This document shows positions 35,689 through 44,302 of a stretch of DNA of 64,000 nucleotides, one piece after another (the first letter of the stretch is position 1; each line of letters begins with the position of its first letter). The translations under genes and the position numbers were made by a program. The notes under the pieces are model-generated. The model was not told the origin of the DNA, ran no database searches, and was given only the letters and a program-made list of their open reading frames with translations. Source of the stretch: Shewanella carassii (GTDB taxonomy: Bacteria > Pseudomonadota > Gammaproteobacteria > Enterobacterales > Shewanellaceae). Where the stretch lies: the NCBI RefSeq assembly GCF_002777975.1, contig NZ_NGVS01000014.1, positions 78,198 to 142,197 on the forward strand, given 5' to 3'.

Positions 35689-38541
35689 ATGAAGTTAACT
35701 CGCACATCTAATGTCGCCCCCAAGGCCGATAAACCAAAACTGGGGATCAGCCGTCGTCAGTTTATGAAAAATGCCGGTATTACAGCCGGTGGTATTGCAG
35801 CTGCCTCTATGCTGGGCACTGGCATGATGCGTCGCGCCGAGGCCAAAGATGTTCCTTATGACGCGCCGATCGAAGTCAAGCGCACCATTTGTAGTGCCTG
35901 CGCCGTAGGTTGCGGTCTGTATGCCGAAGTACAAAATGGTGTTTGGACTGGTCAGGAGCCTGCCTTCGATCACCCATTCAACGCCGGTGGTCACTGTGCC
36001 AAAGGTGCTGCACTGCGCGAGCATGGCCATGGTGAGAAGCGTCTCAAGTACCCAATGAAGCTTGAAGGCGGTAAGTGGAAGCGTATCAGCTGGGATCAGG
36101 CCATCAACGAAGTTGGTGACAAGATGCTGAAGATCCGTCAGGAATCGGGTCCGGATTCTGTTTACTTTATGGGTAGCGCCAAGTTCTCCAACGAAGGCTG
36201 CTACATGTATCGTAAGCTGGCCGCCATGTGGGGTACCAACAACGTCGACCACTCTGCCCGTATTTGTCACTCTACCACTGTAGCCGGTGTGGCCAACACC
36301 TGGGGCTATGGTGCGCAAACCAACTCTTTCAACGATATTCAGAACACCAAGGCTATTTTCTTCATTGGTGCCAACCCTGCAGAAGCACACCCTGTTTCCA
36401 TGCAGCACATTCTGATCGCCAAAGAGAAGAATAACGCCAAGCTGATCGTGGTCGATCCACGCTTCTCCCGTACCGCAGCTCATGCCGATCTGCACTGTGC
36501 CATCCGTCCGGGTACCGACATTCCGTTTATCTACGGTATGTTGTGGCATATCTTCGAAAACGGTTGGGAAGATAAGACTTTCATCAAAGAACGTGTGTTC
36601 GAGATGGAAACTATCCGTGAAGAAGCCAAGAAGTTCCCACCTAAAGAAGTGGCCAATATTACCGGCTGTAGCGAAGAGTATCTGTACCAGGCCGCCAAGA
36701 TGATGGCCGATAACCGTCCAGGCACTGTGATTTGGTGTATGGGTGGTACTCAGCACCACGTAGGTAATGCGAACACCCGCGCATACTGTATCCTGCAGTT
36801 GGCTCTGGGTAACATGGGTGTTTCCGGTGGTGGTACCAACATCTTCCGTGGTCACGATAACGTACAGGGCGCTACCGACTTGGGTCTGCTGTTCGATAAC
36901 CTGCCAGGTTACTACGGCCTGACCACTGCGGCATGGCAACACTGGACCCATGTATGGGATCTGGATATGGAGTGGATGAAGAGCCGCTTCGATCAGGGTA
37001 CTTACCTGGGCCGCGAACCTATGACGACTCCGGGTATTCCTTGCTCCCGTTGGCACGACGGTGTACTGGAAGACAAGCAGAAGCTGGCACAGAAAGACAA
37101 CGTGCGTCTGGCCTTCTTCTGGGGTCAGTCTGTCAACACTGAAACCCGTCAGCGCGACGTGCGTGATGCACTGGACAAGATGGATACAGTTGTTGTTGTT
37201 GACCCATTCCCAACTATGGCCGGTGTTATGCACCGTCGTAAGGATGGCGTCTACCTGTTGCCTGCAGCGACTCAGTTTGAGACCCGTGGTTCCATCTCCA
37301 ACTCAGGCCGTTCTATCCAATGGCGTGAACAGGTTATCGAGCCGCTGTTCGAGTCCAAGACAGATATCGAAATCATGTATCGTCTGGCGCAGAAACTGGG
37401 CTTTGCCGAGCAGTACACCAAGCGCATCAAGAAAGAGAATGGTCTGCCTCTGATCGAAGACATCACTCGCGAAATCAACCGCGGTATGTGGACTATCGGT
37501 ATGTCCGGCCAGAGCCCTGAGCGTATTAAGGCTCACACCATGAACTGGGGTACTTTCTCCAACAAGACTCTGGAAGCCGAAGGTGGCCCATGCAAGGGCG
37601 AAACCTATGGTCTGCCTTGGCCATGTTGGGGTACACCTGAGATGAAGCATCCAGGTACCCAGATCCTCTATAACACAAGCAAGCACGTCAAAGACGGCGG
37701 CGGTAACTTCCGTGCCCGTTACGGCGTGGAATATCAAGGCAAGAACCTGCTGGCCGAAGGCTCCTTCTCCAAGGGCGCCGAAATCCAGGACGGTTATCCT
37801 GAGTTCTCCGACAAGCTGCTCAAGCAATTGGGCTGGTGGGATGAGCTGACTGCCGAAGAGAAAGCTGAAGCCGAAGGCAAGAACTGGAAGACCGACCTTT
37901 CCGGCGGTATTGTCCGGGTTGCCATCAAGCACGGCTGTATCCCATTCGGTAACGCCAAGGCCCGTTGTATCGTGTGGACCTTCCCCGATCAGGTGCCTGT
38001 GCACCGTGAGCCACTGTACACCTCCCGTCGTGATCTGGTCGCTAAGTACCCGACTTACGACGATATGCAAGTACACCGTCTGCCGACTCTGTACAAGTCT
38101 ATCCAGGAGAAGGATGTCAGCGGTAAGTATCCTCTGGTACTGACTTCTGGTCGTCTGGTGGAGTACGAGGGTGGTGGTGAAGAATCACGTGCCAACCCAT
38201 GGCTGGCCGAACTGCAACAGGAGATGTTCGTTGAGATCAACCCTGGTGATGCTGCCGACCGCGGTATCCGCGACGGCGAGAAGGTATGGCTGGAAGGCGC
38301 CGAAGGTGGCCGGATACTGGTTCAGGCCATGGTGACCCCAAGGGTTCAACCTGGTGTGACCTGGATGCCTTATCACTTCGCCGGGATCATGCACGGCGAG
38401 AGCCTGGAGCCCAACTATCCGGAAGGCACTGTGCCTTACGTATTGGGTGAATCCTGTAACACTGCGCTGACCTACGGTTATGACCCAGTGACTCAGATGC
38501 AGGAAACCAAGGCGTCGCTTTGTCAGATCGTCAAAGCATAA
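35689..38541 (+). CDS. fdhA2: Formate dehydrogenase catalytic subunit, Cys type (copy 2)
   Basis: This 950-residue catalytic subunit is closely similar to copy 1 along its full length. It has a Tat signal (R22-R23, SRRQFMKNAG), iron-sulfur cysteines C68, C71 and C75, and Cys193 in RICHSTTVAG as the Mo/W ligand in place of selenocysteine. Differences cluster in the middle and in the formate-distal surface, for example EEYLYQAAKMMADNRPG against EAQMRRVAKMMAEHKPG. The DNA has long identical blocks with fdhA1, suggesting gene conversion or recent duplication. It acts with FdhB2 and FdhC2. Confidence 0.97.
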   Translation: MKLTRTSNVAPKADKPKLGISRRQFMKNAGITAGGIAAASMLGTGMMRRAEAKDVPYDAPIEVKRTICSACAVGCGLYAEVQNGVWTGQEPAFDHPFNAGGHCAKGAALREHGHGEKRLKYPMKLEGGKWKRISWDQAINEVGDKMLKIRQESGPDSVYFMGSAKFSNEGCYMYRKLAAMWGTNNVDHSARICHSTTVAGVANTWGYGAQTNSFNDIQNTKAIFFIGANPAEAHPVSMQHILIAKEKNNAKLIVVDPRFSRTAAHADLHCAIRPGTDIPFIYGMLWHIFENGWEDKTFIKERVFEMETIREEAKKFPPKEVANITGCSEEYLYQAAKMMADNRPGTVIWCMGGTQHHVGNANTRAYCILQLALGNMGVSGGGTNIFRGHDNVQGATDLGLLFDNLPGYYGLTTAAWQHWTHVWDLDMEWMKSRFDQGTYLGREPMTTPGIPCSRWHDGVLEDKQKLAQKDNVRLAFFWGQSVNTETRQRDVRDALDKMDTVVVVDPFPTMAGVMHRRKDGVYLLPAATQFETRGSISNSGRSIQWREQVIEPLFESKTDIEIMYRLAQKLGFAEQYTKRIKKENGLPLIEDITREINRGMWTIGMSGQSPERIKAHTMNWGTFSNKTLEAEGGPCKGETYGLPWPCWGTPEMKHPGTQILYNTSKHVKDGGGNFRARYGVEYQGKNLLAEGSFSKGAEIQDGYPEFSDKLLKQLGWWDELTAEEKAEAEGKNWKTDLSGGIVRVAIKHGCIPFGNAKARCIVWTFPDQVPVHREPLYTSRRDLVAKYPTYDDMQVHRLPTLYKSIQEKDVSGKYPLVLTSGRLVEYEGGGEESRANPWLAELQQEMFVEINPGDAADRGIRDGEKVWLEGAEGGRILVQAMVTPRVQPGVTWMPYHFAGIMHGESLEPNYPEGTVPYVLGESCNTALTYGYDPVTQMQETKASLCQIVKA

Positions 38542-38570
38542 GTGCAGCTTAAGCGAGGAGAATTGCCACT

Positions 38571-39140
38571 ATGGCTACAATGAAATTTCTGTGTGATACC
38601 AAGCGCTGCATCGAATGTAATGGCTGTGTCACCGCCTGTAAAAACGAAAACGACTCCGCTCTCGAGTGGGGTATCCAACGTCGCCGCGTGGTGACCATCA
38701 AGGATGGTCAGCCCGGCGAGGCCTCTATCTCTGTGGCTTGTATGCATTGCAGCGACGCGCCTTGTATGGCCGTATGTCCTGCCAACTGCTTCTACCGCAC
38801 CGACGATGGCATAGTGCTGCACAACAAAGATACCTGTATCGGTTGTGGTTACTGTCTCTATGCCTGCCCATTCGGCGCGCCTCAGTTCCCGAAAAAGGGT
38901 GCCTTCGGTTCCCGCGGCAAGATGGACAAGTGTACCTTCTGTGCCGGTGGTCCTGAAGAAAACCATTCGGAAGCCGAGCGTCAGAAATACGGTGCCAACC
39001 GTATTGCTGAAGGTAAGTTGCCTATGTGCGCCGAGCTCTGTGCAACCAAGGCCCTGCTGGCCGGTGATGCGGAAGTGGTTTCCGGCATCTACCGCGAGCG
39101 TGTGGCTTATCGCGGTGCCGAAAACGGCGCCTGGAAGTAA
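38571..39140 (+). CDS. fdhB2: Formate dehydrogenase iron-sulfur subunit (copy 2)
   Basis: This 189-residue subunit binds four 4Fe-4S clusters, with all cysteine motifs of copy 1 conserved (CDTKRCIECNGC, CMHCSDAPCMAVCP, CIGCGYCLYACPFGAP, CTFCAGG, CAELC). The C-terminus is nine residues shorter than copy 1 and diverges after RGAENGAWK, which may tune pairing with its own FdhC. It has a GCGAGGAG ribosome binding site and sits 29 bases after fdhA2. Confidence 0.95.
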   Translation: MATMKFLCDTKRCIECNGCVTACKNENDSALEWGIQRRRVVTIKDGQPGEASISVACMHCSDAPCMAVCPANCFYRTDDGIVLHNKDTCIGCGYCLYACPFGAPQFPKKGAFGSRGKMDKCTFCAGGPEENHSEAERQKYGANRIAEGKLPMCAELCATKALLAGDAEVVSGIYRERVAYRGAENGAWK

Positions 39141-39156
39141 CAGACGGCACGAATAT

Positions 39157-39179
39157 CCGGCCCGGCTTAGCCGGGTCGG
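39157..39179 (+). other. Hairpin between fdhB2 and fdhC2
   Basis: CCGGCCCGGC at 39157-39166 pairs with GCCGGGTCGG at 39170-39179 (one G-U pair, loop TTA). It takes the same place as the fdhB1-fdhC1 hairpin although the sequence differs. Conserved structure with changed sequence suggests function. Confidence 0.6.
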
Positions 39180-39193
39180 TGAGAGAGGTTAAT

Positions 39194-40174
39194 ATGAACA
39201 AATGGTTCAAACACATAGGCTTGGCTATTGCGCTCATGTTCAGCGCCGTATGCTTCGCCAATGGTGCCGATGCACCTGTGGAACCACAAGCGAGCGATGC
39301 CCAGATCTGGGCTCAGCTCAAGGATGGGGCAACGGGGTATACCACGTCTCACAGCCAGTTCCACAACCAGCCGATCAATACCTATGATCTGCGGGTACTG
39401 GAGCTGCGCAGCGACTGGCTGGCTCCGGGGTTGATGTTGGCCCTGTTTGGCATGATCATCATCTTTGCTCTGTTTATCATGGTTAACGGTATTTCCAAGT
39501 TGCACCATGGTTTCTCCGGCAAGATGGTATATCGCTGGTCCAAGTTTGACGTGAGCATTCACTGGCTGGGGGCGATCCCCTGCTTGCTGCTGATCCTCAC
39601 CGGCTTGGTACTGCTGGCCGGGCGTTTCTTCTTCCAACCTTATTTGGGGGAAGGCTTCTGGGCTTCACTGGTCAATGGCGCCAAGCAAGTGCACGACGTG
39701 ATGGCGATTCCCTTCATGTTCGGTTGGGCGCTGATGACGCTGTTGTGGGCCAAGAACCAGCTACCTAAGATGTACGACGTCAAGTGGTTCATGGTGGTGG
39801 GCGGTTACATCAACTTCGGTCCTTTCAAGGGCAAACACCCTGATGCCGGCTTTGCCAACGCCGGTGAGAAGATGTGGTTCTGGGCCTTTGCCTTCTTTGG
39901 ACTGATCATCTCAGCCTCAGGCATGTTGCTGTTGTTCCCCAACCTGTTTGAACCCAGCCGTACCCTGAGCCTGATCGCTCTGGTATTGCACTCAATCAGC
40001 GCCATCATCATCTGTGCCTTCTCCATAGTGCATATCTTCATGGCGACAGTTATGTCTGAGGGTGGTATGGAGTGTATGGTTTCCGGTTACTGTGATGAAA
40101 ACTGGGCGACTCAACACCATAACCTGTGGTATGACGAGATTAAGGCCAACGGTACTCTGAAATACAGAGACTGA
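39194..40174 (+). CDS. fdhC2: Formate dehydrogenase cytochrome b subunit (copy 2)
   Basis: This 326-residue membrane cytochrome b subunit is like FdhC1. It has a signal peptide (cleavage near CFANG), then a periplasmic segment and four membrane helices with haem-ligand histidines (SKFDVSIHWLGAIPC, VHDVMAIPF, LVLHSISAIIICAFSIVHIF). The N-terminal 90 residues differ most from copy 1, while the segment with KWFMVVGGYINFGPFKGKHP is nearly the same. The ATG at 39194 follows AGAGAGG. A strong terminator closes the cluster. Confidence 0.94.
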   Translation: MNKWFKHIGLAIALMFSAVCFANGADAPVEPQASDAQIWAQLKDGATGYTTSHSQFHNQPINTYDLRVLELRSDWLAPGLMLALFGMIIIFALFIMVNGISKLHHGFSGKMVYRWSKFDVSIHWLGAIPCLLLILTGLVLLAGRFFFQPYLGEGFWASLVNGAKQVHDVMAIPFMFGWALMTLLWAKNQLPKMYDVKWFMVVGGYINFGPFKGKHPDAGFANAGEKMWFWAFAFFGLIISASGMLLLFPNLFEPSRTLSLIALVLHSISAIIICAFSIVHIFMATVMSEGGMECMVSGYCDENWATQHHNLWYDEIKANGTLKYRD

Positions 40175-40191
40175 GGTCCATTCTTCCGCTG

Positions 40192-40220
40192 AAAAGCCGT
40201 GTCAGTCGACACGGCTTTTT
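40192..40220 (+). terminator. Terminator of fdh cluster 2
   Basis: AAAAGCCGTGTC at 40192-40203 pairs perfectly with GACACGGCTTTT at 40208-40219, loop AGTC, ending in a T run. Confidence 0.93.
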
Positions 40221-40381
40221 ATCAATAATGAAAAATACCTAAATGATTTTTTTATTTTTGATATTTAAACCTGGATTGAGATTCATTAATCATAAATACG
40301 AGGTGTATTTATATAATTAACTGTTTTTTATGGCTAATTTAAATCATCCCCAGTCATGCCCTCCGTTTTTTCGTCTAAAAA

Positions 40382-40396
40382 TGTAACAAAGTTACA
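40382..40396. promoter_or_regulatory. Palindromic site, copy 1 (upstream of chemoreceptor)
   Basis: TGTAACAAAGTTACA is an inverted repeat (GTAAC-AAA-GTTAC core). The same 13-base core recurs at 40557-40569. Two identical palindromes in one promoter region suggest operator sites for one regulator, not identified here. Confidence 0.55.
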
Positions 40397-40555
40397 AATT
40401 AACCCCTCTTCACGGTTAACTTTTTTATTTTCTGCTCGCAAACATGGACATAAAAATAAAACAGTACTATGTTTTTTTTATGGGATGCACAGAGTGTGTC
40501 TGCATTTGGAGTGGATTGATTATTTAATCGCCATTAAGTAAGATCATTCTACAAA

Positions 40556-40570
40556 CGTAACAAAGTTACG
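40556..40570. promoter_or_regulatory. Palindromic site, copy 2 (next to chemoreceptor start)
   Basis: CGTAACAAAGTTACG is an inverted repeat with the same 13-base core as the site at 40382-40396. It ends 30 bases before the ATG of the chemoreceptor gene, so a bound protein could block transcription or translation start. Confidence 0.6.
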
Positions 40571-40600
40571 CATCTTTCCTTCATTCAATCAGATACCATC

Positions 40601-42187
40601 ATGATCAATAATACTCGAACCAGTGTGTTATCAATGCTGCCGTCTTTGCTATCCAGTGTGCTACTGATAGTGATCGGCATCTTTGCATACCGTGCATTTT
40701 TTCAGCTCAACGATGTCAGCGAACGTCTGGTAAACAATAACAATTTGTCAGAGACTTTCGCCGGTGTTCGTGAGGAGTTTTACCAACTGAGATTGGCGTC
40801 TTTGGTACACAATACCGAGGGTGTGCGTAGCCACCAAGCCAATGTACATGGTTTGATAGCCAACCTTGCCAATTTTGATACCGGCTTTATGAGCAATGCC
40901 GATTCACGGATTGCCAGCCTCAAGCCTGGGATCGATCGTTATACTCGGCTCTACTTTGATGAGTTGGCATTGGCTGAAAGAACCGGTACCGAGCCGGAGC
41001 TATCTCCTGAGCGCCGGGATCTGGGCCCTGAGGTCAGTAATGAGATCAACCAATTGGTTGCACAGATCACTGACCGCAACCAAGAGTTGGGCGAAAGAAC
41101 CGTTGCCGAAGTCGATAAGGCCGAAGCCATTCTTTTAGGGTTGATTCTATTTGCGATAGTGACCTCCTTGGTGATGGCGCTGATGATGAGCCGTCATCTG
41201 GTGGCGATCATTACCCGTATTCAACAATCAGTTGCCAAACTGGCGGTCGGCGACTTGACCCACAAGATAGGGATCAAAGGTCAGAACGAACTTTGTACTC
41301 TGGCGGCCGATTTGGATCAGCTTAGCGACAGATTACAAGCCATGATCCGTGAAATTGCCCAAGCCTCTGAACATATGGCGCAGCAGGTGGGTGAACTCAA
41401 TGTTCAATCTGAGGCCAACTCGGCCGCATTGCAGGCCCACGCTTTAGAAACCGACCAGGTCGTTACCGCAGTTGAAGAGATGAGCGCTACCGCTCAAGGG
41501 GTTGCCAACGATGCCGCCTCTGCTGCACAGCTGACAGACAAGGCCAGAAACCAAGGTGATGAATCCCGTCAGGCAGTTGAGCAAGCTTCCAACAATGTGA
41601 TGGCACTGGTACATGAAGTCGACAGTGCCTCTCAAACCATTGCCGAGATGGATGAGAGCACCCGCAGAATTGCCGGTGTGCTGAATGTGATTGGTGAGAT
41701 TGCCGAGCAAACTAACCTGTTGGCATTGAACGCCGCTATCGAGGCGGCCCGTGCCGGTGAACAGGGACGCGGCTTTGCCGTGGTGGCCGATGAAGTCAGG
41801 GCGTTGGCGGCACGTACTCAGGCCAGCACTTCAGAGATCAACAACATGTTGGAGCAACTGCGTCAAGGCGCCGATTCCGCGGTGAATGCCATGAATCGTA
41901 CCCGCCAGAGCTGTCAGGCTACCGCCGATACCACGACTCTGGTGGCCGAAAGTCTGCAGGGGCTGACCGAGCATGTGTTTGATATCAATGGCCTCAGCAC
42001 TCAGATAGCTACGGCTGCTGAAGAGCAGAGTTCGGTTTCTGAAGAGATTACCCGTAACCTCAGTGTTATTCGCGAAATGGTAGAAGAGTTGAATCAGAGC
42101 GGTAAGGCGACACTTGACAGTACCGAGGCGCTGGCCGCCGCTAAAGATCAGCTTGCAGCCGTGGTTAGACAATTTAAACTCAATTAA
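40601..42187 (+). CDS. Methyl-accepting chemotaxis protein
   Basis: This 528-residue transducer has one N-terminal membrane helix (about 10-30) and a helical periplasmic sensor of about 150 residues. A second helix (about 183-205) is followed by a HAMP domain and the cytoplasmic signalling hairpin. The tip [20 protein letters not shown] is fully canonical. The ligand is unknown. The upstream region carries two copies of a palindrome that may control it. A hairpin terminator follows at 42192-42213. Confidence 0.95.
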   Translation: MINNTRTSVLSMLPSLLSSVLLIVIGIFAYRAFFQLNDVSERLVNNNNLSETFAGVREEFYQLRLASLVHNTEGVRSHQANVHGLIANLANFDTGFMSNADSRIASLKPGIDRYTRLYFDELALAERTGTEPELSPERRDLGPEVSNEINQLVAQITDRNQELGERTVAEVDKAEAILLGLILFAIVTSLVMALMMSRHLVAIITRIQQSVAKLAVGDLTHKIGIKGQNELCTLAADLDQLSDRLQAMIREIAQASEHMAQQVGELNVQSEANSAALQAHALETDQVVTAVEEMSATAQGVANDAASAAQLTDKARNQGDESRQAVEQASNNVMALVHEVDSASQTIAEMDESTRRIAGVLNVIGEIAEQTNLLALNAAIEAARAGEQGRGFAVVADEVRALAARTQASTSEINNMLEQLRQGADSAVNAMNRTRQSCQATADTTTLVAESLQGLTEHVFDINGLSTQIATAAEEQSSVSEEITRNLSVIREMVEELNQSGKATLDSTEALAAAKDQLAAVVRQFKLN

Positions 42188-42191
42188 AATC

Positions 42192-42213
42192 AGGGGGCTA
42201 CGGCCCCCTTTTC
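42192..42213 (+). terminator. Terminator after the chemoreceptor
   Basis: AGGGGGC at 42192-42198 pairs with GCCCCCT at 42203-42209, followed by TTTTC. Confidence 0.8.
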
Positions 42214-42239
42214 TATTATGAGCCCTCAACCCCTCTAAA

Positions 42240-42257
42240 GACGGATTTTCATCCGTC
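42240..42257. other. Small hairpin upstream of the HemN-family gene
   Basis: GACGGAT at 42240-42246 pairs with ATCCGTC at 42251-42257, loop TTTC. It lies about 180 bases before the radical SAM gene and has no T run. Confidence 0.35.
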
Positions 42258-42440
42258 ATCACTAAAACATGATCTGCTTAACAAAAAGATACAACCGATG
42301 CTGATAGGAATTGTTAACTTCTAGCCAGTTCACGGTTTAGCTACTCCACAGGAGGTAGTCTACCCACAGCTGGCAGTACCTTGGGATATCACTTAATGGA
42401 CTGTGATTCTTAAGGATTAGCAAAACTAACAGGAAGCCTT

Positions 42441-43778
42441 ATGTCATCTATAATTCAAACCCTCGATCGCCAACTGGCCACACCTTACCAAGCCAATATT
42501 ACTGTACCCAACTGGATGTTGGGGGCCATGGAACGGGTGATGCAGTACTATGTTGACAAGAATCTGAGGCTGGACACTATTTCTGCTGATGTGATGCCGG
42601 CGCCGATAGAGGGCAAGAAGTACATGCTCTATGCCCATGTGCCTTTCTGTCATACGCTCTGTTCCTACTGCACCTTCCATCGTTTTCTGTTCAAGGAAGA
42701 CAAGGCTCGCGCTTATTTTGTGGCGCTGCGCAAAGAGATGGATATGGTCAAGCAGTTGGGCTATGACTTCGAGTCCATGTATATAGGTGGCGGTACCACA
42801 ACTGTGCTGGAAGATGAGCTGGCGCGTACCATAGAGTATGCCAAGACCCTGTTCCCTTCCATCAAGGAAGTTTCTTGTGAATCGGATCCCCAACACCTGG
42901 ACAGTCCTGGCTTTAAACAGCTCAAGGGCTTGGTTGACCGCATGTCCATCGGGGTGCAGAGCTTCAATGATGACATCCTCAAGATGACAGACAGGTTGGA
43001 AAAGTTCGGTACTGGCCAGCAAACATTCGACAAGATCATGGCCGCCAAAGAGCTGTTTCCGATTATCAACGTCGATCTGATCTTCGGTTTCCGCGGTCAG
43101 ACAGACGAAGTGATCCAACATGACTTGGATATGGCTTCCAAACTGGATCCGCGTCAGATCACCACTTATCCCTTGATGATCACTCACCAGACCCGTAAGA
43201 GTGTCAAAGGGAAACTGGCAGCACCGCAGGCCGATATGGCCAACCAGTACCGGATGATCCTCAATACTCTCAATGGTCAGTATAACCAGTTGTCGGCTTG
43301 GGCCTTTGGCAAGGCCAACGATGAAGGCTTTGACGAGTACGTGATCGACTACGACGAATACTTGGGCGTGGGCTCAGGTTCATTCAGTTTCCTCAACGAT
43401 ACCCTGCATGTGAATACTTTCTCGCTGCGCAAGTATCAGGAGCGGATCGCCAGCGGCAAGATGGGTGTTGAGCAGCAAAAGCAGTACAGCAAGAAAGATG
43501 TGATGCAGTATCGTTTCCTGCTAGGGATGTTCTCTGGCCGTCTGTCGCGCAAGTATTTCCGCGATACCTTTGGCGTTAATCTGGACACGGCCCTGTTCAA
43601 AGAGATGAGCTCGATGAAGTTGATTGGCGCTATCAAGAATGATCCTAAAAATCCGGATGAGCTGATCATTACAGACAACGGCAAGATGATGGGCCTGCTG
43701 ATGATGAAAGAGTTCTATTCCGGTATGGATAATGTCCGGGCGCAGCTGCGTAAGCCACTGAAGCCTTGTGATATGTAA
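42441..43778 (+). CDS. HemN-family radical SAM protein
   Basis: This 445-residue radical SAM enzyme of the oxygen-independent coproporphyrinogen III oxidase family has the CX3CX2C motif CHTLCSYC within VPFCHTLCSYCTFHRF. It also has GGGTTTVLED and the SIGVQSFNDDILKMTDR segment of HemN-like proteins. A true HemN assignment is not certain: paralogues include haem chaperone HemW and haem-degrading HutW/ChuW. A neighbouring haem-uptake system, which would support HutW, is absent. The ATG at 42441 follows CAGGAAGCC. Confidence 0.82.
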   Translation: MSSIIQTLDRQLATPYQANITVPNWMLGAMERVMQYYVDKNLRLDTISADVMPAPIEGKKYMLYAHVPFCHTLCSYCTFHRFLFKEDKARAYFVALRKEMDMVKQLGYDFESMYIGGGTTTVLEDELARTIEYAKTLFPSIKEVSCESDPQHLDSPGFKQLKGLVDRMSIGVQSFNDDILKMTDRLEKFGTGQQTFDKIMAAKELFPIINVDLIFGFRGQTDEVIQHDLDMASKLDPRQITTYPLMITHQTRKSVKGKLAAPQADMANQYRMILNTLNGQYNQLSAWAFGKANDEGFDEYVIDYDEYLGVGSGSFSFLNDTLHVNTFSLRKYQERIASGKMGVEQQKQYSKKDVMQYRFLLGMFSGRLSRKYFRDTFGVNLDTALFKEMSSMKLIGAIKNDPKNPDELIITDNGKMMGLLMMKEFYSGMDNVRAQLRKPLKPCDM

Positions 43779-43800
43779 GCTTTGCCTCAATCAATGATAA

Positions 43801-43826
43801 AAAATCCGCCACAGAGCGGATTTTTT
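43801..43826. terminator. Terminator after the HemN-family gene
   Basis: AAAATCCGC at 43801-43809 pairs with GCGGATTTT at 43816-43824 and runs into further Ts. It is also usable by the convergent GFA gene. Confidence 0.85.
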
Positions 43827-43853
43827 ATTGCGCAATAAAGGTTCTGCCGACGG

Positions 43854-44270
43854 TTAGCCGCCTTGACTGCGATGACTGGGATAACGGGGGCAGTCGTCAG
43901 TAATCTGCAGCCAGGCGGGTTTGTCGGCGCAGTAGATATGATATCTGGGCACCACTCTGTCTGGGTCATCCAAAGAAGCAATGCTCAAGCTGATAAACTC
44001 GGGATGGTCGAGACTGCGATAACTCAGGCTGGTGCCACAGTTTGGGCAAAAGCCGCGGCGGATCTTGGCCGAAGAGGCATATTCCCGCACGGTCTCCCCC
44101 TGCCAGGTGAGTTGCTCCAGCCTGAAGTCCATCCAACTGCCCACCACAGCCCCTGTGCTCTTGCGGCATTGACTGCAGTAACAGTGGTCGGCATCGAACG
44201 GTTCACCCTCGAGGCGATAACGTATGGCGCCGCACAGGCAGCCTCCCTGTAACTCATTCTGCGGTTTCAT
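43854..44270 (-). CDS. GFA family zinc protein
   Basis: This 138-residue protein is of the glutathione-dependent formaldehyde-activating (GFA) family. It has the zinc-binding cysteines in GGCLCGAIRY, HCYCSQCRKSTG and FCPNCGTSLSY. Most members are of unknown function, and the formaldehyde role is disputed even for the founding protein. It lies 32 bases downstream of the M14 peptidase gene on the same strand and may be cotranscribed with it. Confidence 0.9.
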   Translation of the reverse strand: MKPQNELQGGCLCGAIRYRLEGEPFDADHCYCSQCRKSTGAVVGSWMDFRLEQLTWQGETVREYASSAKIRRGFCPNCGTSLSYRSLDHPEFISLSIASLDDPDRVVPRYHIYCADKPAWLQITDDCPRYPSHRSQGG

Positions 44271-44302
44271 CGCTCGACTCCTGGATAGCTTATCGTCAGG
44301 GC

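Larger units (their letters stand above)
40175..40600. other. Regulatory region upstream of the chemoreceptor
   Basis: This AT-rich gap contains the fdh cluster 2 terminator and two copies of the same palindrome (GTAACAAAGTTAC) described separately. No gene is seen. Confidence 0.5.

Noticed and set aside
35695..37233. Long open frame opposite fdhA2 (and a similar one opposite fdhA1)
   Set aside because: It mirrors the coding bias of the real gene and appears in both paralogues at the same place for that reason only.
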